Positions 10,320-19,747 of a stretch of 64,000 nucleotides of DNA are shown piece by piece. A program made the position numbers and the translations under genes. The stretch spans positions 1-64,000 of the forward strand of contig JANQPL010000002.1 of assembly GCA_028289425.1 (NCBI GenBank), in the 5' to 3' direction. The notes beneath the pieces were generated by a model. It saw nothing but the letters and a program-made list of their open reading frames with translations. It was not told where the DNA came from and did no database searches. The stretch's first letter is position 1. Every line of letters starts with the position of its first letter. This DNA comes from Alphaproteobacteria bacterium. GTDB lineage: Bacteria; Pseudomonadota; Alphaproteobacteria; JANQMY01.

Positions 10320-10343
10320 GGCAGCCAAAGAGCTGCCTTTTTT
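10320..10343 (+). terminator. Intrinsic terminator after rplQ
   Basis: A perfect 6-bp stem GGCAGC/GCTGCC with a CAAAGA loop is followed directly by six T residues. It lies 30 bp after the rplQ stop and closes the ribosomal/rpoA transcription unit. Confidence 0.85.
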
Positions 10344-10408
10344 GTTTTTCCGCACATTTCGCGATACACACCAGATCCTGTTCATGTTGAGTATTTTAGG
10401 ATTGACCA

Positions 10409-11887
10409 ATGAACATTAGGGCTGAGACCAATTTCCCCTCTAGCCGCCGGATTTGGCGCATGGTGAGCGCACTCGCGCTCGCCGGGGCAGCGTTGTCTGT
10501 CTTCTATTTCACCTCCGGCGCTCAGGAAACGGTGGACGAACCTGCGCCCGAGGTGATGAGAGAGCTGCCCGAAAGCCGCGCACAGGTTCAATTGTCCTAT
10601 GCCCCGTTGGTGCGGGAAGCTGCCCCCGCCGTCGTCAATGTCTATGCCAAGCGGGTGGTCGAGGCGCGCTCGCCCATTATGTCCGATCCGTTCTTTCGGC
10701 GCTTTTTCGGCGATGGATCCTTCGGCATGCCGCGCGAGCGGGTGGAAAGCTCGCTGGGATCTGGTGTCATTGTGCGGGATGACGGTGTGGTGGTGACCAA
10801 CAACCACGTCATCAAGGGCGGCGATCAGTTCACGGTCGTTCTGTCCGACCGGCGGGAATTCGATGCCACCTTGATCGTTGCCGACGAAAAAACCGATCTG
10901 GCGGTCCTGCAAATCGATCCGGGCAATGAGCAACTGCCGGCCCTGCGCTTTCGCGATTCCGACAATTTAGAAGTGGGCGACATCGTCCTCGCCATCGGCA
11001 ACCCGTTCGGTGTGGGCCAGACAGTCACCAGCGGCATCGTTTCCGCGCTGGCGCGCACCCAGGTGGGTGTGTCGGACTTTCAATCCTTCATTCAAACGGA
11101 TGCGGCCATTAACCCGGGCAATTCCGGCGGCGCGCTGATCACGCTGGACGGCGGTCTTGTGGGCATCAACACCGCCATCTTCACCCGAGGCGGCGGTTCC
11201 ATCGGCATCGGATTTGCCATTCCCTCCAAACTGGTGGAGCGGGTAGTGAACGCGGCGGTCACAGGTGGCATTGTAGAGCGCCCGTGGCTTGGCGCCGACA
11301 CCCAGCGCGTAACGGCGGAAATCGCCGACACGATCGGTCTCGACCGACCGCGTGGCGTGCTGGTCACCCAGATCCACCCCATCAGTCCGGCGGGCGATGC
11401 GGACGTGAAGGTGGGCGACGTCATCACGTCGATCGACGGCTATGAGATTTTCGACCCGGAAGGGCTCCAATACCGGATCGCCACCCAAGACATTGATGCG
11501 AAGGTAGATCTGCAAGTCCGCCGGCGCGGCGAACTGAAAAAAGTTGCCGTCCAACTGGCGAAACCTCCGGAAGATCCACCAAGAGACATCCAAAAAATCT
11601 CCGGTGAAAACCCGGTCGCGGGTGCAACGGTCGGCAATTTATCTCCCGCCTTTGCCGAAGAAATCGGTGTAAGCCCTTGGCAGGAAGGGGTGATCATCAC
11701 GGAAATCGAGCGCCGCTCCATTGCCTCTCGATTGAGGCTTCGCCCCCGTGACATTATTTTGGAAGTGAACGGCCGGAAGACCCCGACGATCCAAACACTT
11801 GTGATGGCCATCGAAACGGATCAGCGCAGCTGGGATTTTGTGATCAAGCGGGGCGACCGAAAGATTTCGGTGACGTTCAGGATCTAA
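10409..11887 (+). CDS. Do-family (HtrA/DegP-like) periplasmic serine protease
   Basis: It is a probable periplasmic protease/chaperone for misfolded envelope proteins. An N-terminal hydrophobic segment (about residues 18-36) acts as signal peptide or anchor. The trypsin-like catalytic triad is visible: His133 in TNNHV, Asp163 in KTDLAVL and Ser239 in NPGNSGG. Two PDZ regions follow, at about 285-375 and 400-490, the second containing PRDIILEVNGRK. The 492-residue length fits the Do family. rarA starts 23 bp downstream, so the two may be co-transcribed. Which paralogue it is (DegP, DegQ or DegS type) cannot be decided here. Confidence 0.93.
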   Translation: MNIRAETNFPSSRRIWRMVSALALAGAALSVFYFTSGAQETVDEPAPEVMRELPESRAQVQLSYAPLVREAAPAVVNVYAKRVVEARSPIMSDPFFRRFFGDGSFGMPRERVESSLGSGVIVRDDGVVVTNNHVIKGGDQFTVVLSDRREFDATLIVADEKTDLAVLQIDPGNEQLPALRFRDSDNLEVGDIVLAIGNPFGVGQTVTSGIVSALARTQVGVSDFQSFIQTDAAINPGNSGGALITLDGGLVGINTAIFTRGGGSIGIGFAIPSKLVERVVNAAVTGGIVERPWLGADTQRVTAEIADTIGLDRPRGVLVTQIHPISPAGDADVKVGDVITSIDGYEIFDPEGLQYRIATQDIDAKVDLQVRRRGELKKVAVQLAKPPEDPPRDIQKISGENPVAGATVGNLSPAFAEEIGVSPWQEGVIITEIERRSIASRLRLRPRDIILEVNGRKTPTIQTLVMAIETDQRSWDFVIKRGDRKISVTFRI

Positions 11888-11910
11888 CGGGAATCCAAAA
11901 GGAACCTCCT

Positions 11911-13218
11911 ATGGCGACATTGTTCGAAGCGGCTGGCCTCTCGGACGATGCGCCGCGCCCCCTCGCTGATCGGCTCCGGCCAAAATCATTGGACGAGGTG
12001 GTCGGGCAAGACCACCTGTTGCAAGGCGACGGCCCGATTGCCCGCATGGTCAGCAGCGGCAAGTGGGCCTCGTTAATTCTGTGGGGGCCGCCGGGCACCG
12101 GCAAGACCACAATCGCACGCCTGTTGGCGGAAGCGAGCCAGCTTTCCTTCGTGCAAATCTCGGCCATCTTCAGCGGTGTCGCGGATCTGCGCAAGGTGTT
12201 TGACGCGGCCAAGGCGTTACGCGAGCAGGGCAAGGGCACTTTGCTTTTCGTGGACGAGATCCATCGGTTCAATCGGTCTCAGCAAGACGGTTTTCTGCCC
12301 CATATGGAAGACGGCACCATCATTCTGGTGGGTGCGACGACTGAAAACCCGTCCTTCGAACTGAACGGCGCCATTCTCTCCCGCGCGCAGGTGCTGGTGC
12401 TCAACCGGCTGCAGGATGCCGATCTAGAAACGCTGCTTGAGCGCGCCGAAACGACCGCGGGAAAAAAGCTGCCGCTGGATGCGGAAGCGCGGGAGCTGAT
12501 GAAGCGCATGGCCGATGGGGACGGGCGTTATCTGCTCAACCTGGCGGAAGATCTGTTGGAGCGCCATGCGGAAGAAATGCTGGATGCGGAAGCGCTGGTG
12601 GCCTCCGTCCAGAAGCGCGCGCCGCTTTACGACAAAACTCAAGAAGAACATTACAACCTCATAAGTGCGCTGCATAAATCGATTCGCGGGTCCGATGTGG
12701 ATGCTGCCCTTTATTGGCTTGCACGCATGTTGGTGGGGGGCGAAGACCCGCTTTACATCCAGCGCCGTTTGGTGCGCGCGGCCATGGAAGATATCGGCAT
12801 GGCCGATCCTCAGGCGCTGCCCCACGCCATCGCGGCCAAAGACGCCTATGAGTTTTTGGGAAGCCCTGAAGGGGATCTGGCGCTTGCCCAAACGGTCATT
12901 TATCTCGCCACCGCACCCAAATCCAATGCGGCCTACACAGCCTTCAGCACCTCCAAAGCAGCGGCGAAGCAGCATGGCTCGCTCATGCCGCCCAAGCACA
13001 TCCTGAACGCGCCGACCAAGCTGATGAAGGATCAAGGATACGGTGCCGGCTACGAATATGACCATGAAGCCGAAGACGCTTTTTCGGGCCAGAATTACTT
13101 TCCGGAGAACATGGACCGGGACCAATTTTACCGCCCCGTCGAACGCGGTTTCGAGCGCGAGGTTGCGAAACGCCTCGAATACTGGTCAAAGCTTCGGGCG
13201 ACAGATCGAAGCTCATAG
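11911..13218 (+). CDS. rarA: Replication-associated recombination protein A (MgsA/RarA ATPase)
   Basis: It is a AAA+ ATPase related to clamp loaders that acts at stalled replication forks. Walker A (GPPGTGKTT, residues 59-67), Walker B (DEIHRFN, 115-121) and the sensor-1 GATTEN motif are intact. The C-terminal tetramerisation region (HYNLISALHKSIRGSD, LARMLVGGEDPLYIQRRLVR) is complete. The 435 residues match the family. It lies just upstream of a fluoride channel gene, separated by seven bases. Confidence 0.95.
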   Translation: MATLFEAAGLSDDAPRPLADRLRPKSLDEVVGQDHLLQGDGPIARMVSSGKWASLILWGPPGTGKTTIARLLAEASQLSFVQISAIFSGVADLRKVFDAAKALREQGKGTLLFVDEIHRFNRSQQDGFLPHMEDGTIILVGATTENPSFELNGAILSRAQVLVLNRLQDADLETLLERAETTAGKKLPLDAEARELMKRMADGDGRYLLNLAEDLLERHAEEMLDAEALVASVQKRAPLYDKTQEEHYNLISALHKSIRGSDVDAALYWLARMLVGGEDPLYIQRRLVRAAMEDIGMADPQALPHAIAAKDAYEFLGSPEGDLALAQTVIYLATAPKSNAAYTAFSTSKAAAKQHGSLMPPKHILNAPTKLMKDQGYGAGYEYDHEAEDAFSGQNYFPENMDRDQFYRPVERGFEREVAKRLEYWSKLRATDRSS

Positions 13219-13225
13219 GGATTCC

Positions 13226-13606
13226 ATGTGGACCTATTTGGCAGTTGGTGCAGGCGGCGCGTTGGGCGCCATGGCCCGCTATGCGGTGTCCGCCCAGGCC
13301 TTGCATATGATGGGCCCGAACTTTCCCTGGGGAACTTTGTTTGTGAATGTGTTGGGAAGCTTTCTGATTGGGGTTCTGGTGGAAGCCCTTGCGCTCAAAA
13401 TCAACATAACGCCCGAACTGCGCTTACTATTGGTCACAGGTTTCCTGGGTGGATTTACGACCTTCTCGGCCTTTTCGCTGGATGCGGTGAATATGGCGCA
13501 ACGGGGTGACCTGTCGAATGCGGCCGTCTATGTGGTGGCGTCGGTGACGTTGAGCATCGGTGCTCTGATCGTCGGGCTGGTGCTCACCCGGTGGGTGCTG
13601 GCGTGA
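13226..13606 (+). CDS. crcB: Fluoride-specific ion channel Fluc (CrcB)
   Basis: It is a small inner-membrane channel that exports fluoride as a dual-topology dimer. The 126-residue product has four hydrophobic helices and the family motifs GGALGAMARY, NVLGSFLIG and GFLGGFTTFSAFS. The open frame extends upstream, but ATG at 13226, just after the rarA stop, gives the normal length. Its TGA overlaps the GTG start of the next gene. Confidence 0.94.
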   Translation: MWTYLAVGAGGALGAMARYAVSAQALHMMGPNFPWGTLFVNVLGSFLIGVLVEALALKINITPELRLLLVTGFLGGFTTFSAFSLDAVNMAQRGDLSNAAVYVVASVTLSIGALIVGLVLTRWVLA

Positions 13607-14619
13607 GCGGCGTGCAGCAAATCGAAGTCGCTGAATCCGATTCGGAGATCCGTTTGGATCGATGGTTCCATCGGCACTTCCCGGGGCTTAGCCATGGGCG
13701 ATTGCAGAAGCTCCTCAGGAAGGGACAGGTGCGCGTGGACGGGGCGCGCGCAAAAGCATCGGACAGGGTCAATGCCGGTCAAATCATTCGCGTGCCGCCG
13801 ATCCAAGAAGAGGCCCCCAACGCTGCCGCAAAACCGGCCCGACAAAAGCTTAGTGCGGACGAGAAGAAATTCATTCAATCACTTGTTTTGTTTAAGAATT
13901 CGGATCTTATTGCAATCAACAAACCGGCCGGTCTAGCGGTTCAGGGCGGCACCAAAACCCATCGGCACATCGATGGCATGTTGGACGGCTTACGCTTCGG
14001 TGAGAAGGAGCGGCCCAAGCTCGTGCACAGGTTGGATCGCGATACCAGCGGCGTTTTGGTGCTGGCCCGCACTGCAAAAGCTGCCGCAACCCTATCTGCG
14101 GCCTTCCGCAGCCGGCGCGTTAAAAAGATCTATTGGGCGCTCACCAAAGGCGCGCCGCCGATCCGGAAAGGCATCATCGATGTGCCCCTTATCAAAGCGG
14201 CTTCCGCCGCCCAGCAAGGCCGTGAAATGATGATGCCTGACTTGGACGATCAGGCGGCCGCGCGGTCCACCAAAACCGCCTATCAAGTAGTGTCATCGAT
14301 CGGCGGCGAAATGTCGTGGCTGGCGCTTCAGCCGGTCACCGGGCGCACCCATCAGCTACGGGCCCACTGCGCAGCAATTGGAAATCCGATCATCGGCGAT
14401 CACAAATATGGCGAACGGCAGGCTATCAATCCGGACCTTGCGGACCAATTACATCTTCACGCCCGCAGATTGGACATAAACGACCGGAAGCTCGGCAACA
14501 TATCGATTGTCGCTCCATTGTCGGCCCATATGAAAAAGAGCTGGGGCTTTTTGGGGCTGGTCGAGCGAGAGGGTGACGAAATTGAGTTGGCACAGGAAGA
14601 GGATCCCTTAAGCCAATGA
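13603..14619 (+). CDS. RluA/RluC-family pseudouridine synthase
   Basis: It isomerises specific uridines to pseudouridine, probably in 23S rRNA. An N-terminal S4 RNA-binding domain (about residues 15-65, with GRLQKLLRKGQVRVDG) precedes the catalytic domain. The signature HRLDRDTSG is at residues 142-150, with catalytic Asp145, and the later GRTHQLRAH motif is present. The GTG at 13603 overlaps the crcB stop (GTGA) and is preferred over the GTG at 13591. The RluC/RluD-type domain layout is clear; the exact target site is not. Confidence 0.92.
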   Translation: MSGVQQIEVAESDSEIRLDRWFHRHFPGLSHGRLQKLLRKGQVRVDGARAKASDRVNAGQIIRVPPIQEEAPNAAAKPARQKLSADEKKFIQSLVLFKNSDLIAINKPAGLAVQGGTKTHRHIDGMLDGLRFGEKERPKLVHRLDRDTSGVLVLARTAKAAATLSAAFRSRRVKKIYWALTKGAPPIRKGIIDVPLIKAASAAQQGREMMMPDLDDQAAARSTKTAYQVVSSIGGEMSWLALQPVTGRTHQLRAHCAAIGNPIIGDHKYGERQAINPDLADQLHLHARRLDINDRKLGNISIVAPLSAHMKKSWGFLGLVEREGDEIELAQEEDPLSQ

Positions 14620-15266
14620 GTAGACTTATTGTTTTCGATTGCGACGGGACGCTGGTCGACAGTCAGTTCGTGATTACTGCGGCCATGAACCAAGCGATGA
14701 CCAGCCACGGCTTTCCCACCATCGAGCGGGAACTTGTGCGCCGTGTCGTCGGCCTTTCCTTGGTGGAAGCGGTGGCGATGTTGATTCCCAACGAACCGCA
14801 AAGGGTTCACCATAACGTTGCCAAAGAGTACAAAGCCGCCTTCCAGACTTTGCGGCGCGATCCCGCTCACCACGAGCCTCTGTTTCCCGGCGCCGATGGT
14901 GCGATTCGGTCCGTTGCCGGGAGCGGCGATCATCTGGGTTTGGCCACCGGCAAATCCCGCCGCGGTGTGGCCTCGGTATTGGGGCTTCATGGATGGGAAC
15001 AGTTATTCGACACCATACAAACCGCCGATGACGGGCCGGGTAAGCCCCATCCCCATATGCTGGAGCAGGCCATCGCCGAAACCGGCGCAAACCCCGCCGA
15101 AACGGTCATGATTGGCGATACGACCTACGACATGGAAATGGCGAAATCCGCCGGTGTTCGCGCCATCGGCGTGAGTTGGGGGTATCACGCACCTGAAGAA
15201 TTGATCGGCTCCGGCGCAGAAATTGTCACGAAAGACTTTGCTCAGCTCTTAAAAGCCTTAAACTAA
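14616..15266 (+). CDS. HAD-superfamily hydrolase, phosphoglycolate phosphatase-like
   Basis: It is a predicted cytosolic phosphatase. Motif I DCDGTLVD gives nucleophile Asp8 and Asp10. A helical cap follows, then a GKSRRG segment that likely holds the motif III lysine, and GDTTYDM as motif IV. The 216-residue length fits HAD subfamily IA. Its ATG overlaps the TGA of the pseudouridine synthase gene (ATGA). The pairing of this HAD gene with an RluC-type gene and an ATP12 chaperone gene is frequent in alphaproteobacteria. The substrate is not evident. Confidence 0.88.
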   Translation: MSRLIVFDCDGTLVDSQFVITAAMNQAMTSHGFPTIERELVRRVVGLSLVEAVAMLIPNEPQRVHHNVAKEYKAAFQTLRRDPAHHEPLFPGADGAIRSVAGSGDHLGLATGKSRRGVASVLGLHGWEQLFDTIQTADDGPGKPHPHMLEQAIAETGANPAETVMIGDTTYDMEMAKSAGVRAIGVSWGYHAPEELIGSGAEIVTKDFAQLLKALN

Positions 15267-15355
15267 GAGAGTGTTTTCCGCAGTGACGGATTGGCCTTGT
15301 CCAACCGGCCCCGGCACTGCGGCACGAGGGGTCAGACGAAAAAAGGCGACACCAC

Positions 15356-17272
15356 ATGCGCGCTTTTCGCGGGATATTATGGTGTGCGGCGATACTTCTT
15401 GCGGTATCGGTCATTGGCCTGTTCGTGCTTTCCACTCAAGATCTAAGAGTTGCCAAGCCGCATTTCGAAAAGGCGTTGAGCCAACAGATCGGCCATCGGG
15501 TTTCGATTGATGGGCCTATTCGCGCCGCCCTCATTCCGGAAGGGCTGCGTCTTGCCCTTCATGACGTGGCCGTTGAGAACGTGGACTGGGGGCTTGAGCC
15601 CAATGCAGGCAAGGCACACCGCATCGTTTTGGATATGCGCCTTTGGCCATTGTTCGACCGACAGGTGGAGCTCGACCGGCTGAGCATATCCGGCGCCACA
15701 GTCTATGTGGAGCGGAACAGCGCCGGGCAAGTCAATTGGGGCACGTTGACGGACGGGTCCGGTCAGCCCGATGCCGTGCTGCAGATGAGCTTCACGGATA
15801 TCGAGCTTCAGTTCTATGATCTCTCGAAGAATGGTCTCACTCGTCTGGCGATCAGAGAGCTATCGGTTCATCCGACTGGCGACGGCGTATCTTATGACGG
15901 ACGTCTGCAGCTTGCCGGCCAGCCGGTGACGTTCACGGGGCAGGCTCGGCAGTTGGCGAATTGGGAAGATGGGAAGGCCGCCCAAATCCAAAACGACGTT
16001 TCCATCGCCGGCTACGATTTTGACATTGAAGGTGCGCTGGCAGATCCGCGCACCCACTCGTCAGAACTGACCATTAGCGGCCGGGTCCCGCCGGACAGCA
16101 TTCTGCCCGGCCTGTTCGGTCATGTAGACTCTGGCCAATTGATGACCGCCCAACTTCAGCTGAGCAAGGATCAGCTTGTCCTGGATGATCTTGCTTTCGG
16201 CGACGAGGAGGAAGGGCCGATTGCACGGGTTGCATTTTTGTGGACACCGTTCGAAAGGCCAAAGATTGATGCGTACGTCCATGCACTCAATATGGATGTA
16301 GACAGCTCTGTTCTCGGCGGGCTTTCCGGCGGAAACGAGTTCTCCGATGTGGCCGAACGAGCAGCAGTGATCGCGCACAACTGGGACACTCACATCGAGA
16401 TCCAAGTGGGCCGGCTGGAACTGGCCGGTACGCAATTGGATGACATTCACCTTAATCTCAATGCTCGTGACGGCCGGGTGGCTGACAGCTCCATCTCCGC
16501 ATTGATGGCGGGCGGATATGTTGAAGTCCCGTTCGACATCTGGTTTGAGCCCAATTTGTCGATTGCCGCACGTCCACGCGCGCGCAGCATTCGGCTCGCC
16601 CATTTGCAGGCGGAAGGCGGCGAGGCGTTGCCCTTTGACGGTTTGATGAGTGTGGCGGCCGACCTTAGCGCGGAAGGAAACGATCCCGCGGAGCTTCTTA
16701 GCTCTTTGGAAGGGCAGACCAATCTGCTGTTGGGTGATGGAATCATCAGCAGCGCGGCGAATGTTGTGTCTGGCGAGAACGCCTGGGGCGAAATCTGGCA
16801 ATTGCTGAGTTATGGCCGATGGCACGGGGACTCGCCCAACGAAGATATCGAGCTTTCCTGTGTGGTGAGCCGGTTCGATTTCGTGGGCGGCCTTGCCACC
16901 GCAAATGGCTTCTTAGTGGAGACCAAGCAAGCGGCGACCACGGGTTCCGGATATTTGGATTTGCGTGAGGGCCGCATTGATTTCCGTTTGTCACCTCGCC
17001 CCAAGGACCCTGTTCTTTTGGCCGCTGCCACGGACCTTCGGGTGGCTGGCGAAATTGCTCGGCCCGTACTGACCCCGCAGCGGGAGCCGACCACGGATCG
17101 CCGTGGGTCCGGCGGTGTGGGAACATTGGTGCTATCGGGGGGTGCCCAGTCGCTCCTGCCGCTGATCGAAATCGGCCATGACAACGAGAATGTCTGTACG
17201 CGGCAGATTTCGGGATCGGTCTCAAGCGCATCGCCGCTCAGCACAGACGGTGCTTCCGGCGGCGGCGGATGA
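15356..17272 (+). CDS. AsmA-family protein
   Basis: It is a large envelope protein of the AsmA/TamB-like group, thought to help lipid or outer-membrane protein homeostasis. A single N-terminal membrane anchor (about residues 7-28) is followed by the AsmA N-terminal pattern (RVSIDGPIRAALIPEGLRLALHDVAV) and a long beta-rich periplasmic part. The C-terminal DLREGRIDFRLSPRPKDPVLL segment is typical of the AsmA C-terminal region. The 638 residues are within the family range. Its stop overlaps the next ATG by four bases. Confidence 0.85.
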   Translation: MRAFRGILWCAAILLAVSVIGLFVLSTQDLRVAKPHFEKALSQQIGHRVSIDGPIRAALIPEGLRLALHDVAVENVDWGLEPNAGKAHRIVLDMRLWPLFDRQVELDRLSISGATVYVERNSAGQVNWGTLTDGSGQPDAVLQMSFTDIELQFYDLSKNGLTRLAIRELSVHPTGDGVSYDGRLQLAGQPVTFTGQARQLANWEDGKAAQIQNDVSIAGYDFDIEGALADPRTHSSELTISGRVPPDSILPGLFGHVDSGQLMTAQLQLSKDQLVLDDLAFGDEEEGPIARVAFLWTPFERPKIDAYVHALNMDVDSSVLGGLSGGNEFSDVAERAAVIAHNWDTHIEIQVGRLELAGTQLDDIHLNLNARDGRVADSSISALMAGGYVEVPFDIWFEPNLSIAARPRARSIRLAHLQAEGGEALPFDGLMSVAADLSAEGNDPAELLSSLEGQTNLLLGDGIISSAANVVSGENAWGEIWQLLSYGRWHGDSPNEDIELSCVVSRFDFVGGLATANGFLVETKQAATTGSGYLDLREGRIDFRLSPRPKDPVLLAAATDLRVAGEIARPVLTPQREPTTDRRGSGGVGTLVLSGGAQSLLPLIEIGHDNENVCTRQISGSVSSASPLSTDGASGGGG

Positions 17273-17979
17273 CGCAGCGCGAGCGCTTCTACAAATCAGT
17301 TACCCTTTCTGAAATCGAAAATGGTGTTGAAATCCTACTCGATGGCAGGCGCGTGCGAACGCCTGGGAAGAGCCCGCTGGTTTTGGCGAACCGTGACATT
17401 GCGGAGGCGGTGGCCGAGGAATGGTCGCGCCAAGAAAAAGAAATTGACCCGCTCTCCATGCCGCTCACCCGGCTTGCGAATTCCGCCATCGATCAAGTGG
17501 CGCCCGAGCGCGCCAAGGTCACCGACCAACTTGTGAGTTACGCCGGCTCGGACCTTACCTGTTACCGTGCCGACGAGCCTGAGACGCTGCAGCGGACGCA
17601 AGCCATCAAATGGGATCCATTGCTTGACTGGTTCCATGAGGAAACCGGCGCCCGGCTCGTTCCCACCGCCGGCATCATGCCGCTTACGCAAAGCGAACAG
17701 GCTTTGGCTGCGGTGCGGGAGGCGCTCGATCGACTGTCCGTACAAATCCTAACGGGCCTGCATGTGGCGACCACGTCTGCGGGCTCGATGGTAATCGGAT
17801 TTGCAGGCATCCACGGCCGGCTTTCGACGGACGAGGCATGGGAAACCGCCACCATTGACGAGCGATGGCAGCGGGAAAAATGGGGCACCGATGCCGAAGC
17901 CCTGAAGCGGGAAAAGGCGCTGCGCCAAGACTTTGCCGACGCGGTCCGCTTCGCCGCTTTACATCATTCTAATGGTTAA
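17269..17979 (+). CDS. ATP12-family F1-ATPase assembly chaperone
   Basis: The 236-residue product matches the ATP12 family, which in mitochondria binds the F1 alpha subunit during ATP synthase assembly. Visible family segments are RFYKSVTLSE near the start, GVEILLDGRRVRTPGKSPLVL, DPLSMPLTRLANSAID, DLTCYRADEP and WDPLLDWFHEETGA. Among bacteria the family is essentially alphaproteobacterial, which supports the taxonomic guess. It starts inside the last codons of the AsmA gene. Confidence 0.93.
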   Translation: MTQRERFYKSVTLSEIENGVEILLDGRRVRTPGKSPLVLANRDIAEAVAEEWSRQEKEIDPLSMPLTRLANSAIDQVAPERAKVTDQLVSYAGSDLTCYRADEPETLQRTQAIKWDPLLDWFHEETGARLVPTAGIMPLTQSEQALAAVREALDRLSVQILTGLHVATTSAGSMVIGFAGIHGRLSTDEAWETATIDERWQREKWGTDAEALKREKALRQDFADAVRFAALHHSNG

Positions 17980-18185
17980 TTCCCCTTAGAAATGCTGGGG
18001 TTTAGGGGATGGCGGCAATTTTACATATCATAGTTGTGCAATAATTCGCGCCAATCGCATTTGGTGGTTTTGAGCGTTGGCAACCCCAAAGGGGGGTGCT
18101 ATGTCACTCTGGCCGAAAGGGGCCTCGGACTGCTCTGCGAGCGACCGCTCTTCGTCACCCGAAACAAGAATGATCAGAGGGAAGA

Positions 18186-19718
18186 ATGAAGGAGATACTT
18201 CATCGTCTTGAATTGAAGCGTGCTGAAGCCCGTCTGGGGGGCGGTCAAAAGCGGATCGACCAGCAGCACTCGCGGGGCAAGCTCACGGCGCGCGAACGGC
18301 TCGAACTCCTACTGGACGAAGGCTCCTTCGAAGAATTCGACATGTTTGTGGAACACCGGGCGGTCGAGTTCGGCATGCAGGAAAACAAGGTGCCGGGCGA
18401 TGGCGTGGTCACCGGCTGGGGCACCATCAACGGCCGGCTTACCTACGTCTACAGCCAAGACTTTACGGTGTTCGGTGGGTCTCTTTCTGAGACCCATGCC
18501 AAGAAGATCGTCAAAATCATGGACATGGCCATGAATGTTGGTGCACCGGTCATTGGGCTAAATGACTCGGGTGGGGCGCGCATTCAAGAAGGTGTCGACT
18601 CCCTTGGGGGGTATGCGGACGTTTTCTTAAAGAACGTGATGGCCTCCGGCGTGGTGCCCCAAATCTCCGTCATTATGGGGCCGTGCGCGGGCGGCGCGGT
18701 CTATTCGCCGGCCATGACGGATTTCATTTTTATGGTGCGCGACACGTCTTACATGTTCGTCACCGGTCCGGACGTGGTGAAGACGGTGACCCAGGAAACG
18801 GTGACCCAGGAAGACTTGGGCGGAGCAACGCCGCATACGCAAAAGTCTTCGGTTGCCGACGGTGCCTTCGATAATGACGTGGAAGCGTTGGCGGGGATTC
18901 GCCGGCTGTTCGATTTCCTTCCGTTGTCGAACAAAGAGCAGCCGCCTGTGCGGCCCGTGTTTGATGAGCCCGAACGGATTGAGATGTCCCTCGACACGTT
19001 GGTGCCGGCCAATCCCAACAAGCCTTATGACATGTTGGAATTGATTACCAAGGTCGCAGACGAGGGCGATTTCTTCGAAATCCAGAAGGATTACGCTAAG
19101 AACATCATCACCGGATTTGCACGGATCGAAGGGTCCACAGTGGGCATCGTGGCGAACCAACCCATGGTGTTGGCGGGTTGTCTGGATACCAATTCAAGCC
19201 GCAAGGCGGCGCGCTTCGTGCGCTTCTGCGATTGCTTCAACATTCCCATTGTTACCTTCGTGGACGTGCCGGGCTTCCTGCCCGGCACGAGCCAGGAACA
19301 TGGCGGGATCATCAAGCATGGCGCGAAGCTGCTGTTTGCCTATGCGGAAGCGACAGTACCGAAGGTGACTGTCATTACACGGAAGGCGTTCGGCGGTGCT
19401 TATGACGTTATGTCGTCCAAGCACATTCGCGGCGATGTGAACTATGCCTGGCCGTCGGCGCAGATTGCCGTGATGGGCGCGAAAGGGGCCGTGGAAATCA
19501 TCTACCGGTCCGAAATCGGCGATGACGGGGCGATTGCCAAGCGCACACAGGAATATGAAGACCGCTTCTTGAGCCCGTTCGTGGCGGCCCAGCGCGGTTA
19601 CATCGACGAAGTGATCATGCCCCATTCGACGCGGCGCAGGCTGTCGCGGGCGCTGGCCATGCTGGCCAACAAGGATCAGTCCAATCCTTGGAAGAAACAC
19701 GACAACATCCCGCTGTGA
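18186..19718 (+). CDS. pccB: Propionyl-CoA carboxylase beta subunit
   Basis: It is the carboxyltransferase subunit that transfers CO2 from carboxybiotin to propionyl-CoA, giving methylmalonyl-CoA. The 510-residue product has both crotonase-like halves. N-terminal motifs are [15 protein letters not shown] and [21 protein letters not shown]-terminal ones are [25 protein letters not shown] and [14 protein letters not shown]. The sequence resembles PccB much more than acetyl-CoA or methylcrotonyl-CoA carboxylases. It is followed 29 bp later by the partner alpha subunit. The 206-bp upstream gap holds no gene. Confidence 0.95.
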   Translation: MKEILHRLELKRAEARLGGGQKRIDQQHSRGKLTARERLELLLDEGSFEEFDMFVEHRAVEFGMQENKVPGDGVVTGWGTINGRLTYVYSQDFTVFGGSLSETHAKKIVKIMDMAMNVGAPVIGLNDSGGARIQEGVDSLGGYADVFLKNVMASGVVPQISVIMGPCAGGAVYSPAMTDFIFMVRDTSYMFVTGPDVVKTVTQETVTQEDLGGATPHTQKSSVADGAFDNDVEALAGIRRLFDFLPLSNKEQPPVRPVFDEPERIEMSLDTLVPANPNKPYDMLELITKVADEGDFFEIQKDYAKNIITGFARIEGSTVGIVANQPMVLAGCLDTNSSRKAARFVRFCDCFNIPIVTFVDVPGFLPGTSQEHGGIIKHGAKLLFAYAEATVPKVTVITRKAFGGAYDVMSSKHIRGDVNYAWPSAQIAVMGAKGAVEIIYRSEIGDDGAIAKRTQEYEDRFLSPFVAAQRGYIDEVIMPHSTRRRLSRALAMLANKDQSNPWKKHDNIPL

Positions 19719-19747
19719 CACGGCCAGACAAAATCAAGAGTTAGCGC